The notes under the pieces are model-generated. The model saw only the letters and a program-made list of their open reading frames with translations. It was not told the DNA's origin and searched no databases. A program made the translations under genes and the position numbers. A stretch of DNA of 37,898 nt from an uncultured Bacteroidales bacterium (GTDB taxonomy: Bacteria > Bacteroidota > Bacteroidia > Bacteroidales > UBA932), in the NCBI GenBank assembly GCA_934726455.1, contig CAKVDS010000021.1, forward strand, positions 1 through 37,898, in the 5' to 3' direction. Positions 25,824-33,540 of the stretch are shown piece after piece (the first letter of the stretch is position 1; each line of letters starts with the position of its first letter).

Positions 25824-27326
25824 TTATCTGATTTCAGGCTTCCAGCCGTTCAGCACGAATGCCGGGTCGGAGTAGTCCGCGATGAGCTTCTTGTCCTTGA
25901 CCGGGTCGAGCTGGCGGGACCACTCGTGTCTTTTCGAGGTGTCCACGAGTTTGCCGCTGTCGGCGTCGCGGGTCTGGCATTCGAACATCTTGGCACTCTT
26001 GAAGCCGATGCTGCTCCAGCCTGCCGGGTTGAAATGACGTGTGGTGCAGTTGATCACCACAAATTCTGCGTCCGGGTAGCCCGTGCCGTGGTTGGTCTTG
26101 GTACGTCCATAGTCTGCCGGATTGTCCGGGAGTCCCTCGAAATGGCACTCCACGAATACGTCCCCATGTGCCGGCCTCACATTGCGCACCCACGAGAACG
26201 GGCCGCCGTGGTTGTAGAAACTGCTGTGGTAGGCAAACAGGCTGCCGCGTCCGAGGATGGTGTCCCCGTCTCCGATCAGTTCGCTGTCCTGCATGTAGAT
26301 GGTGCCGTTGGCCTGGAGGGCGTCGCCTGAGCCGATGATGCGCACGTTATACATGGCTATGCGTTCTCCGTTGAGCAGAAGTCCCTCGGCCTGCCCCTTT
26401 AGATCCGTGGCTATGGTGATGTCTTCTATGATGATGTCGCTGCAGTTGTCCAGGGCGAATGCGGCGCGGCGGGACGGGAATGTCCCCGGCCACTCGTTCG
26501 TCTTGACTGTGAGGGGATGCGGATTGAACACCTCGTTGTTGGCATAGTGTACCTTGGTCGCGTCTTTCCCGGCACCTCTGATTATGACATTTGTCTTGTT
26601 GCGCGCGTAGACTATCTCCTCATAATCTCCGGCGGCTATCTCTATTGTCGTTGTGTCTTTGCAGAAGTCCGGCACGGCGTCCAGAGCTCCCTGTACCGTG
26701 TTGAAGTCACCGCTGCCGTCGGCGTTGACGCTGAGGTGCCTGAGGTCTGCCGGGCCTGCGGACTTGGTGGTGAAGCTCCATTCGCCTTTCTTCACGCCCT
26801 TGAAACCTCCGCATACGATGGCTCCTTCGTCTATGGTGACGTAGTAGTTGTGGCCGTATTCAAGCATGTTGTTGTGAGGGTAGATGGTGGCGGTGTTGCC
26901 GTGTACTATCACCGGGTGGAAGCGGAATCCGTCAGTGAAGCCTCCGATGATGGTGAGCTGCATGTCGCGCGGCGTCGGCTCGGCCGTGCCGGAAGGGGTT
27001 CCGGGGAGGGTGTTGCGGTTGGTCGGGATGAAGTCCCGGGAATAGTCGTAAGGAATTTTGGTGTAGTCGCAGTCGTCGCCGTAGGTGCGGCTCTCGGTGA
27101 GCCCGGACGGGAGGCTGAGGTCGAGACTGTCCACGCATTCGCCCGAAACCGCGTCCCAGATGCGGATGAAGCCTGTCTTGCCGACTGAAGGCTGCTCTGT
27201 GAATGTGAGTACAAGGTGGGTGTCGGGATTCACTTCCGATGCCTGTCTGGCCGGGAAGTACTCCACGTTCTGGCTGCATGCTCCCGCGAGCATGGGCAGG
27301 AGTGCAAGGATGATCTTGGTTTTCAT
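25824..27326 (-). CDS. Divergent pectinesterase-like (CE8) lipoprotein with N-terminal Ig-like domain
   Basis: A 500-residue protein with lipobox LAGAC (Cys17). Residues about 30-190 look like a bacterial Ig-like (Big_5) domain, with VNPDTHLVLTFTEQPSVG and a closing GEWSFTTK. Residues about 195-500 follow the CE8 beta-helix (LSVNADGSGDFNTVQGALDA, GQAEGLLLNG with Gln312). The active site is altered: the QDT motif is GDAL (Gly334 for the oxyanion Gln, Asp335 kept), Asp355 is kept in GDGDTILG, and the GRPW motif reads GRTK (Arg409 kept, Trp lost). Activity may be changed or act on another ester. It begins 20 bases after the nadD stop, so it is probably read with gmk and nadD. A GTG start at 27350 is possible but spoils the signal peptide. 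Confidence 0.82.
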   Translation of the reverse strand: MKTKIILALLPMLAGACSQNVEYFPARQASEVNPDTHLVLTFTEQPSVGKTGFIRIWDAVSGECVDSLDLSLPSGLTESRTYGDDCDYTKIPYDYSRDFIPTNRNTLPGTPSGTAEPTPRDMQLTIIGGFTDGFRFHPVIVHGNTATIYPHNNMLEYGHNYYVTIDEGAIVCGGFKGVKKGEWSFTTKSAGPADLRHLSVNADGSGDFNTVQGALDAVPDFCKDTTTIEIAAGDYEEIVYARNKTNVIIRGAGKDATKVHYANNEVFNPHPLTVKTNEWPGTFPSRRAAFALDNCSDIIIEDITIATDLKGQAEGLLLNGERIAMYNVRIIGSGDALQANGTIYMQDSELIGDGDTILGRGSLFAYHSSFYNHGGPFSWVRNVRPAHGDVFVECHFEGLPDNPADYGRTKTNHGTGYPDAEFVVINCTTRHFNPAGWSSIGFKSAKMFECQTRDADSGKLVDTSKRHEWSRQLDPVKDKKLIADYSDPAFVLNGWKPEIR

Positions 27327-27346
27327 TATCGTTATTTGTTCTGGTG

Positions 27347-27976
27347 TCACATGAGGTAGGCGGACATGTCCTCGCCCATGGCTTCGCGTTCCCGGATCTC
27401 GGTGGAGGATATTTCCACGATAGGCGCGTCAATCAGCTTTATGTGGTAGAGGTGGTCGAGCTCTTCGAGGCTTGCCGTGTCGGGGCTGGTCCAGGAATCC
27501 ATCACGTACGGGGCGGGAAACTGCCTGCATTCTTCGAGAAGCAGCTGCCTTGTCCGGTGCATGTCGTATCCGCTGCGCGGGTACACCACCACCCCGTATT
27601 CGCTCAGCAGACGCGGGGCGTCGCGCCACCTGTGTATGTTCTGGAGGTTGTCGGCGCCTATCACGAGAGAGAACTCGTTGTGCGGTTCCCGCTTCTTGAG
27701 CGCGTCCAATGTCTTTATGGTGTAATTGGGAGGCGGCATCTGGAGCTCTATGTTGTCCACCCACACGTGGAGCTCCGGGTGACGCAGCACGGCCTGGATG
27801 GCTGCGCGGTACCGCTGCTCTGCACTGAGAGCCTTGTCCGGGCTCTTGAGCGGATTCTGGGGGGAGATTACAAGATACACCCAGTCGAACTCCTTGACGT
27901 TGGTGAGGTATTCCATTATCGCCTGGTGTCCGATGTGCAGGGGATCGAAAGACCCGGAATAGACGGCTATCCGCAT
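27347..27976 (-). CDS. nadD: Nicotinate-nucleotide adenylyltransferase
   Basis: A 209-residue cytoplasmic enzyme joining ATP and nicotinate mononucleotide to deamido-NAD, a late step of NAD synthesis. The nucleotidyltransferase motif GSFDPLHIGH is at 8-17 and the second motif ISSTEIRE near the C-terminus; the middle has PQNPLKS and GADNLQNIHRW, as in NadD proteins. Its start overlaps the end of gmk by 10 bases, so the two are co-translated. Length is normal. Confidence 0.96.
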   Translation of the reverse strand: MRIAVYSGSFDPLHIGHQAIMEYLTNVKEFDWVYLVISPQNPLKSPDKALSAEQRYRAAIQAVLRHPELHVWVDNIELQMPPPNYTIKTLDALKKREPHNEFSLVIGADNLQNIHRWRDAPRLLSEYGVVVYPRSGYDMHRTRQLLLEECRQFPAPYVMDSWTSPDTASLEELDHLYHIKLIDAPIVEISSTEIREREAMGEDMSAYLM

Positions 27977-28536
27977 AAGAAAGCGTCTACTGTCCTGTCC
28001 GCAAGGGACAGCGTGTCCTCAAGCTTGTCGTTGACTATCTCGCGGTCGAACTTGCCCTTTGCGAAAGCGATTTCCGATTCGGCCTTCGCAAGTCTTTCCC
28101 TGATGTCCGCCTCGCTGTCCGTACCGCGTCCGCGGAGCCTCCGCTCCAGCACCTGCATGTCCGGGGGAAGTATCAGTATGGAGAGGGCGGCGTCACCGAA
28201 GTATTTCTTGAGGTTGACCCCTCCTTTGACATCCACGTCGAATATGATCACGTGCCCTTTGGACCAGATCCGCTCCACTTCGCTTTTGAGCGTGCCGTAG
28301 AAGCGGTCGTGATATACCTCCTCGTGCTCCACGAACGCGTCTTGTGCTATCAGTTCCCTGAAACGGTCGGCTGAGATGAAATAATATTCTGTCCCGTCGC
28401 GTTCGCTGCCGCGCGGTGCTCGTGAAGTGGCTGATATGGAGAACTCCAGCTCCGGGTGTGATTTGAGCAGGTGACCTACGACCGTGCTCTTGCCGGCACC
28501 GGAAGGCGCTGAAAATATGAGAACTTTACCTGTCAT
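27967..28536 (-). CDS. gmk: Guanylate kinase
   Basis: A 189-residue cytoplasmic enzyme converting GMP and ATP to GDP and ADP. The P-loop is at residues 10-18 (APSGAGKST), followed by the GMP-binding segment SISATSRAPRGSERDGTEYYF, shown by its two parts ATSRAPR and DGTEYYF, and the lid region RLRGRGTDSEADIRERL. Length is normal. The start codon lies 99 bases from the end of the phage repressor gene, so the left edge of the phage region is just upstream of this gene. I see no clear TAnnTTTG promoter in that gap. Confidence 0.97.
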   Translation of the reverse strand: MTGKVLIFSAPSGAGKSTVVGHLLKSHPELEFSISATSRAPRGSERDGTEYYFISADRFRELIAQDAFVEHEEVYHDRFYGTLKSEVERIWSKGHVIIFDVDVKGGVNLKKYFGDAALSILILPPDMQVLERRLRGRGTDSEADIRERLAKAESEIAFAKGKFDREIVNDKLEDTLSLADRTVDAFLCG

Positions 28537-28635
28537 TTATATGTGGAATTTCCGCAACACTCGTTGCCGTTTTCTGTAAGAGATTGATTTGTATGTATTT
28601 ATGTAGATTGTTCGGGATGCCGTGGCGGTTTCGGC

Positions 28636-29193
28636 TCAGTCTTTCGGCGGATTTCCGCCGTTTTCGTCCTTCTTGGCCGGCAGGACTCCGGCCTGCGTGA
28701 GGCGGCCGACCAGATCCCACAGGCGTTCCTTCTCCGGGTCGGGGGTCTGGGGCTTCTGCTGCATCCGCTGGAGCTCCGACTGGAGGGAGAGCACGCGGTT
28801 GGACAGGTCTGCCATCTGCTTCATCATGGCGGAGAGGTCGGACAGCCATTGCGTGTTGACTTCCGGGGGAGGGATTCCGGCGCGCGGATCCGCCGGCGGT
28901 TCGGGCCGGGGTTCCGGGGGCTTCTCGGACTCCGGCGGCGCGGCATATACGTTGCCCTCGCCCGGGATGAGGGAGCCGACCCCCGTCAGGAGGAAGCCGA
29001 TGTCGAAGCCGTATGCGTCGTGCAGCGCCTGGGCACGCTGCTTGCCGAGTGGATCTCGACCCGCAAGCAAATTGCTGACACCGGCCGCCGATATTCCAAG
29101 TTTTTCGGCAATCTCTTTGTTCTTTATGCCATTACGCGCAAAAAAGCTACGCATTTCAGCGGCCTGTATTAATGGTTTCAAAAATTTTCGCAT
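28636..29193 (-). CDS. XRE-type phage repressor candidate
   Basis: A 185-residue protein. Residues about 10-75 are a helix-turn-helix of the Cro/CI (XRE) type: MRSFFARNGIKNKEIAEKLG, then ISAAGVSNLLAGRDPLGKQRA. A Pro/Glu-rich linker (PPESEKPPEPRPEPPADPRA) and a probable coiled coil follow (LSDLSAMMKQMADLSNRVLS), which would give dimers or higher oligomers. There is no LexA-like peptidase domain, so release by RecA-driven self-cleavage is not expected; the Bro-N antirepressor downstream could do this instead. It is divergent from the early genes. Its start codon and -7 element (TATTTTCG, minus strand of 29220-29227) are overlapped by a repeated motif, suggesting autoregulation. Confidence 0.8.
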   Translation of the reverse strand: MRKFLKPLIQAAEMRSFFARNGIKNKEIAEKLGISAAGVSNLLAGRDPLGKQRAQALHDAYGFDIGFLLTGVGSLIPGEGNVYAAPPESEKPPEPRPEPPADPRAGIPPPEVNTQWLSDLSAMMKQMADLSNRVLSLQSELQRMQQKPQTPDPEKERLWDLVGRLTQAGVLPAKKDENGGNPPKD

Positions 29194-29226
29194 TTTTCTT
29201 TATAAAATTTCGCATTTTACGAAAAT
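29186..29226. promoter_or_regulatory. Candidate repressor operators (two related sites)
   Basis: Site 1 at 29186-29197 reads TTTCGCATTTTT and covers the repressor start codon. Site 2 at 29208-29226 reads TTTCGCATTTTACGAAAAT, an inverted repeat TTTCG-N7-CGAAA, which overlaps the repressor's own -7 box (29220-29227, minus strand) and ends 5 bases before the rightward -7 box. They are 22 bases apart, about two helical turns. Related sites lie at 29957-29969 and 34501-34518. Confidence 0.55.
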
Positions 29227-29231
29227 AGTAT

Positions 29232-29239
29232 TAACTTTG
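29232..29239 (+). promoter_or_regulatory. -7 element (TAACTTTG) of the rightward early phage genes
   Basis: TAACTTTG matches TAnnTTTG exactly. TTTCG of operator site 2 lies 19 bases upstream in the -33 position. The ATG of the first early gene is 54 bases downstream. Confidence 0.6.
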
Positions 29240-29293
29240 TACCCGAAAGCAATACCAAAGCGGTTGCAAAAATAATAAATTATTTTAGAAAAC

Positions 29294-29557
29294 ATGAAGA
29301 CAAGAAACAACAAAGCAAAGACGACGGTCAAGATCATAAACTTCGACCTCGCGAACGGAACATGCGACATAATGGTGGGGCTGAACCTCCGGACGATCAC
29401 CGTGGAAGACCGCATGATCTTGAAAGCGTATGAACGGGTTTGGAACAGCGGGCTGAAGCGTATAAGCGGGAAAGTGTACGAGTTCGATGAATCGGCGGCA
29501 ATGTATGAGGACGGACGCGCCAAAGCCGGGATGATCCGCCGTATACTGGGGCTTTAA
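29294..29557 (+). CDS. Small phage protein of unknown function (87 aa)
   Basis: An 87-residue protein I do not recognise. It has a basic start (MKTRNNKAKTTVKI), a central segment TCDIMVGLNLRTITVEDRM and a C-terminal part with YEFDESAAMYEDGRAKAGMI. No membrane segment or catalytic motif. It is the first gene rightward from the repressor, behind an exact -7 element, and is followed 36 bases later by another small gene with an A-rich leader. Position suggests an early or lysogeny-linked role. Confidence 0.6.
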   Translation: MKTRNNKAKTTVKIINFDLANGTCDIMVGLNLRTITVEDRMILKAYERVWNSGLKRISGKVYEFDESAAMYEDGRAKAGMIRRILGL

Positions 29558-29593
29558 GACAACTTCATAAAACAACTCAAAAACAACAAGGAA

Positions 29594-29938
29594 ATGGAAA
29601 CGAAAAAGAACGAACAGAGAATCACGGAAGTGCAGGTCGACGAGGCCGTCAACACGCTGAAAGCCTATTTCGCACAGGAAAGGGCCGAGGTTCAAGCGCA
29701 GGGGCAGGAGGACGTGTCGTCGCTGTTTCTCGTGATGAACGCCGGAACACACCATGTCGCGACGATAGAGGGCCTCAGCGACAATATACGCGCAAGTTTC
29801 GCCGGGCTGCTGGGCGGCTGCCCCGATCTTGTGCCGATATTCAAGGGGGCCGTGGAGTTCGCGGAGGATGACAGCCCGACGGCGCAAAAACTGAAGGAGA
29901 TGGCGAAGATGTGTTTCAGATTCAAGGATCAGGACTGA
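29594..29938 (+). CDS. Small phage protein of unknown function (114 aa)
   Basis: A 114-residue protein, not recognised. It starts with a charged helical stretch (METKKNEQRITEVQVDEAVN, AYFAQERAEVQAQGQEDVSS), followed by LFLVMNAGTHHVATIEGLSD and an acidic C-terminal half (FAEDDSPTAQKLKEMAKMCF). The ATG follows an A-rich, purine-rich stretch (AACAACAAGGAA) acting as the ribosome site. Likely co-transcribed with the preceding gene. Confidence 0.6.
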   Translation: METKKNEQRITEVQVDEAVNTLKAYFAQERAEVQAQGQEDVSSLFLVMNAGTHHVATIEGLSDNIRASFAGLLGGCPDLVPIFKGAVEFAEDDSPTAQKLKEMAKMCFRFKDQD

Positions 29939-29956
29939 TTTTTTTTGCTCTCTATG

Positions 29957-29969
29957 TTTCGTAAAATGC
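29957..29969. promoter_or_regulatory. Third copy of the candidate repressor operator
   Basis: TTTCGTAAAATGC is the exact 13-base reverse complement of 29212-29224 within operator site 2. It lies 35 bases before the ATG of the frameshifted small gene. A weak -7-like box (TATCTTCA, 29992-29999) sits between. Confidence 0.5.
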
Positions 29970-30003
29970 TAAATTATTCGTGGGAAATTACTATCTTCAA
30001 GAC

Positions 30004-30244
30004 ATGGAAAAGGAAAGGCTGATGACGGATGCGCAGAAGGCGCGGATGCGGCGCTACGAGAGGCTGCGCACGCAGTATGAGGACATCCACCGGGAGCACC
30101 CGGGAAGCACCAACGCGCAGGTGCTGGAGGAGATGGCGAGGCGCGGATGCGGCGGCGAGCCCGCAGCGGGTCTACATCCTTGCGTCCGACCTCCAGGCGG
30201 AACGGAACGCGACAAGGGCGCGTATCGCGGAGACGTCCTTCTGA
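30004..30244 (+). pseudogene. Small helical phage protein, split by a +1 frameshift
   Basis: Two reading frames together make one sensible small protein. The first, from ATG 30004, reads MEKERLMTDAQKARMRRYER and on to VLEEMARRGCG. At about 30151-30157 (GGCGGCG) the sense shifts by +1 to a frame reading ASPQRVYILASDLQAERNAT and ending ARIAETSF at 30244. Joined, they give about 79 residues with a charged coiled start and an MARR...SPQRVYI segment like a helix-turn-helix, which would suit a small DNA-binding protein. Without the shift the first frame runs on to 30303 in unlikely sequence through a terminator. It could be a pseudogene, a sequencing error in a GC-rich repeat, or programmed frameshifting. 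A candidate operator lies upstream. Confidence 0.55.
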
Positions 30245-30247
30245 CGG

Positions 30248-30275
30248 AGCCCCGGGTGTTACAGCCCGGGGCTTT
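30248..30275 (+). terminator. Hairpin terminator after the frameshifted gene
   Basis: AGCCCCGGG and CCCGGGGCT form a perfect 9-bp stem around an 8-base loop, followed by TTTC. It separates the early genes from the structural genes. Confidence 0.75.
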
Positions 30276-30304
30276 CGCATATTCACCCGTAAAAACGGCA
30301 TAGA

Positions 30305-31825
30305 ATGGGTGATTTGGCGACCATAAACGGGATACCGGTGTACGATGCCCGTGTCGGCTCTGACGGCACGGGAATGCTGCGTATTTCGCTCGTGGACGAT
30401 CCGGCGGTGTGCTCCGGATTCGTGGCCATGGCGGCGGAACGGAAAAGGCAGCTCTACAGGGTCGAGGACGAGGAGCGGCGGCTGGTGTTCGGCGTGGTGA
30501 TGCGCGCCGACTTCCCGATATACCGCCGGGACGACAGGGACGGCGAGTACTACGTCATCTACCGTGGGGACACCATACGGCAGATGGCCGAGCAGTACCT
30601 TGCGGACGGGCGGCAGAACGAGGTCAACCTCATGCACAGGGACGGCAGCGGCGTGGACGGCGTGCAGATGGTGCAGTGGTTCATCAAGGACGGCGCGCGC
30701 GGCCTGAGCCCGGACGGGTTCGGTGACATCGCGGACGGGTCTCTCTTCGCCGAGTTCCACGTCACGAACGATGATGTTTGGGACGAGGTCAAGGCCGGCA
30801 CCTACAAGGGGTTCAGCCTGGAGGGCGTGTTTGACTTCGTGCCGGACCGCAACCAGGAGCGCGTCGATCGGGACGCCGCCCGTGCCGGGGAGTTCGGAAG
30901 ACAAACCAATTCTGTAAGAATGAGAATATCAAAGATCAAGGCTGCGCTCGCCAAGGTGCTTGCGCAGTTCGGCAGCGTGACGACCGACAAGGGGGTGCTC
31001 GTCTGGGACGGAGACGATGACCTCAAGGAGGGAGATGCCGTGTCCGTGGAAGCGGAAGACGGCACCACATCGCAGGCCGGTGACGGGGAGTACAAAACCC
31101 CGGACAACAAGACCATCGTCGTGGCGGACGGCAAGGTGGCGGAGATCCGCGACCCGGAAGCCGAAGTCGCCACGGAGGAGGGCGAGGCTGAAGAGTTCGG
31201 GAGCGTGGACACCGACAAGGGCCGCCTGGAATGGGACGGTGAGGATGACCTCGCAGCCGACATGGCCGTGTATACGGTCGGTGAAGACGGCGAAAGGGCC
31301 GCAGCCGCTGACGGGGACTACGTGACCGCCGACGGCAAGGTGATCCGCGTCAAGGATGGCAAGGTGACGGAGATTTCCGACGACCGCGCCGAGGTGGCCG
31401 CAAGGCGCATGCGGCAGGCGTATGAGATGACCTACGATGAGAAGGTGGCGCAAGTCGTTGAAGCCGTGGCCGCAAAGGGCTATGCGGATTTCTACGTTGC
31501 CGAGGCCGCTGATGACCATGTGGTCATCTGCACGTATGACGAGGAGTACAACCCGAAATACATCCGTATCGCCGTGACACGCGGTGAGGATGATTCTGTG
31601 GAGCTGGGTGCCGAGACCGAGGTGAAGCCGGCGTTCGTGCCGGTGGACTACGACCCGGACGCCGTGGCCGGCGAAAACGCCGAACTCCGCAGGCAGATCG
31701 AGGAACTCAAGGCGCAGCCGCTGGCAAAGCCGGCGGTGGAGGTCGTCCAGACCTCGCAGAAATTCGCCCGTACGGGCAACAAGGGGCTTGACCGGCTGGC
31801 CTCAATACTGGAAGCCGGGAAATAA
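30305..31825 (+). CDS. XkdF-like phage prohead protease with tandem repeats and scaffold-like tail
   Basis: A 506-residue protein. Residues about 40-190 resemble the phage protease XkdF (PBSX type), with RRLVFGVVMRADFPIYRRD, EVNLMHRDGSGVDGVQMVQW and a GTYKGFSLEGVF segment, the last matching the serine-protease strand of prohead proteases. Two tandem copies of a 76-residue unit follow (from residues 222 and 298; FGSVTTDKGVLVWDGDDDL and FGSVDTDKGRLEWDGEDDL). The C-terminal 55 residues hold a coiled stretch (GENAELRRQIEELKAQ) and a helix of the kind seen in capsid scaffolds. It probably cuts the scaffold during head maturation. The gene directly precedes the capsid gene, the usual order protease/scaffold then capsid. 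Catalytic residues were not assigned with confidence. Confidence 0.8.
   Translation: MGDLATINGIPVYDARVGSDGTGMLRISLVDDPAVCSGFVAMAAERKRQLYRVEDEERRLVFGVVMRADFPIYRRDDRDGEYYVIYRGDTIRQMAEQYLADGRQNEVNLMHRDGSGVDGVQMVQWFIKDGARGLSPDGFGDIADGSLFAEFHVTNDDVWDEVKAGTYKGFSLEGVFDFVPDRNQERVDRDAARAGEFGRQTNSVRMRISKIKAALAKVLAQFGSVTTDKGVLVWDGDDDLKEGDAVSVEAEDGTTSQAGDGEYKTPDNKTIVVADGKVAEIRDPEAEVATEEGEAEEFGSVDTDKGRLEWDGEDDLAADMAVYTVGEDGERAAAADGDYVTADGKVIRVKDGKVTEISDDRAEVAARRMRQAYEMTYDEKVAQVVEAVAAKGYADFYVAEAADDHVVICTYDEEYNPKYIRIAVTRGEDDSVELGAETEVKPAFVPVDYDPDAVAGENAELRRQIEELKAQPLAKPAVEVVQTSQKFARTGNKGLDRLASILEAGK
30968..31396 (+). repeat. Two tandem 76-codon repeats inside the XkdF-like gene
   Basis: The units start at 30968 and 31196, a period of 228 bases. 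The shared pattern is FGSVxTDKGxLxWDGxDDL, then DGxxxxAxDGxYxTxDxKxI, then VxDGKVxEIxDxxAEV. The two differ at about a third of positions, so the duplication is not recent. It looks like a beta-rich module, perhaps a capsid-decorating or scaffold insert. Confidence 0.85.
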
Positions 31826-31851
31826 GTGAAACAATCAAACCATCGAGAAAT

Positions 31852-32871
31852 ATGGCAAATGTAAATTTTCTTGTGAGCTCGTTGCCTGACTATGTTCAGA
31901 CCAACCGGGACATCCTTCTGAAGACTTTCGCCCTCGCCGGCAGCGGCACGCGCGAAAGGATGACCATCCAGACGGGCGTGAAGCTGAACGCTTATGTCAA
32001 CTTCCTTGACATCGACCCGACACTACAGGACGGCAGCGCCTGCGGCTTCAGCGCCGACGGATCCGCCGAACTCTCACAGCGCACCATCAACGCCCCGAGC
32101 ATCAAGGTGGACATGGAGATATGCCCGCGCACCCTCATCGGCAAGTACGCTGAATACCTCGTGCGCAACAACGCCAACGCCGAGAGCCTGCCTTTCGAGG
32201 CCGAGGTGCTCCAGGGCGTGACCGACGTCATCAACGCCAAGATCGAGAAGCTCATCTGGCAGGGTGACAAGACCGAAACCAGCGATGCCGACCTCAAGTG
32301 GATCGACGGCCTTCTGAAACTCATCGCGGCAGAAAGCGACGCGAAGAAGGTCGCCATCGCGTCCGGCTCATCCGCTTATGCCGGACTCATCTCCGTGTTC
32401 AAGGCCATCCCGGCCGAGGCACGCAAGAGGGGCGCGTCCATCTTCGTGGCCCCGGAGATCTTCGACCAGTTCGCGCTTGAGCTGGTGGCCGCCAACCTCT
32501 ACCACTACAGCGGCCCTCAGGACGAGGAGCCGCAGGAGATCGTGCTCCCGGGCACCGCATGCCGCATCGTCAAGACCTACGGGCTTGAGGGTTCGCTCAA
32601 GGTTGTCGGCACTTTCGCCCGAAACCTCATTTACGGCACCGACATGCAGGGGGACGAGGAGGACGTGCGCCTGTGGTACTCGCAGGACAACGACACCTTC
32701 CGCCTCAAGGTTCTCTGGAACTCGGGCGTGCAGGTGGCGTTCCCTGACCAGTGCGTGATAGGCACGTTCGCCGCCGCCCCGGCAAGTCCGGCAGGCGTGG
32801 AGAGCATCGCCGCAAACGTGGCGAAGCTCGCTGACGACAAACACGTGTTCACCACTAAAGCATCGTCTTAA
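31852..32871 (+). CDS. Major capsid protein (HK97-fold candidate)
   Basis: A 339-residue protein directly after the protease gene, where the major capsid protein is expected. It has the look of HK97-type capsid proteins: helical start (MANVNFLVSSLPDYVQTNRD), an E-loop-like segment (GVKLNAYVNFLDIDPTLQDG), a spine helix (VLQGVTDVINAKIEKLIWQG), and a C-terminal domain with GASIFVAPEIFDQF and GTFARNLIYGTDMQGDEEDV, the last resembling the P-domain loop, then DQCVIGTFA. It forms the phage head shell. A strong terminator follows. The call rests on position and general pattern. Confidence 0.8.
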   Translation: MANVNFLVSSLPDYVQTNRDILLKTFALAGSGTRERMTIQTGVKLNAYVNFLDIDPTLQDGSACGFSADGSAELSQRTINAPSIKVDMEICPRTLIGKYAEYLVRNNANAESLPFEAEVLQGVTDVINAKIEKLIWQGDKTETSDADLKWIDGLLKLIAAESDAKKVAIASGSSAYAGLISVFKAIPAEARKRGASIFVAPEIFDQFALELVAANLYHYSGPQDEEPQEIVLPGTACRIVKTYGLEGSLKVVGTFARNLIYGTDMQGDEEDVRLWYSQDNDTFRLKVLWNSGVQVAFPDQCVIGTFAAAPASPAGVESIAANVAKLADDKHVFTTKASS

Positions 32872-32909
32872 CAACATAGAAGTTTAACAACGCTTGGCAG
32901 GCAAGGGGT

Positions 32910-32931
32910 GGGGCGGTACCCCGCCCCTTTT
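32910..32931 (+). terminator. Terminator after the capsid gene
   Basis: GGGGCGG and CCGCCCC pair around TACC, followed by TTTT. It would make the capsid transcript abundant and partly isolate it from the following gene. Confidence 0.85.
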
Positions 32932-32958
32932 GCAGTTCAGGCACAAAACACATAGACA

Positions 32959-33486
32959 ATGAGTTGTACTCAGACCCTCAGCGGCATCGCCCGCGATTGC
33001 GCCCCCTCTATGGGCGGCATAGTGGAGGTATACATCGCCAATGCGGCGGACGTGTCCTCCGTGACCGTCAAGGACGGCAAGATAAACGCCATAGCCATGG
33101 CGGCTTCGGCCAAGTTCAAGGGCTACAGCTTCGCACGCCAGGCCGGCAGCCTCACTTCGACCTACACCATCGACAAGGCCAACGGAGTGACTTTCGTTCA
33201 GAGCGACCTCATGCTCCCTTTCAACCGGATGGAGACCGCGAAGCGCGTGGAGATCTCCGCCCTTGCGGCAGGTGAACTGGCCTGCATAGTCAAGGACGCG
33301 AACGGCCTTTACTGGTATCTCGGCAAGGATGAGCCCGTGCTGGCGTCCGCCGGGGACGGCCAGACGGGGACGGCGCGCACCGACCGCAACGGCTACAGCA
33401 TCACCCTTCAGGACACGTCCCTGGAGATGCCGATGGAAGTCCAGACCGGCGAGGGCGGCGTGGACATTTCCGCGATCACTGACTAA
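32959..33486 (+). CDS. Phage structural protein of unknown role (175 aa)
   Basis: A 175-residue, mostly beta protein (MSCTQTLSGIARDCAPSMGG, IVEVYIANAADVSSVTVKDG, then YSITLQDTSLEMPMEVQTGE). The pattern resembles Bacteroidetes phage virion proteins found beside the capsid gene. It could be a tail-tube or head-decoration protein; the sequence does not decide. No signal peptide or membrane segment. It sits after the capsid terminator and before a second hairpin, so it seems to form its own unit. Confidence 0.65.
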   Translation: MSCTQTLSGIARDCAPSMGGIVEVYIANAADVSSVTVKDGKINAIAMAASAKFKGYSFARQAGSLTSTYTIDKANGVTFVQSDLMLPFNRMETAKRVEISALAAGELACIVKDANGLYWYLGKDEPVLASAGDGQTGTARTDRNGYSITLQDTSLEMPMEVQTGEGGVDISAITD

Positions 33487-33508
33487 ACTTCGTTTTCCTT
33501 TCTTTTCC

Positions 33509-33535
33509 GGGGCGGCCTTGAGGGGTCGCCCCTTT
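33509..33535 (+). terminator. Terminator after the 175-aa structural gene
   Basis: GGGGCGGCC pairs with GGTCGCCCC (9 bp including a G-T pair), loop of 6 bases, then TTT. It stands head-on to the antirepressor's terminator. Confidence 0.7.
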
Positions 33536-33540
33536 GGCGC

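Noticed and set aside
29969..30904. 311-codon open frame on the minus strand across the early/structural junction
   Set aside because: It crosses a terminator and is antisense to the protease gene; no motif. The plus frame shows XkdF-like sequence.
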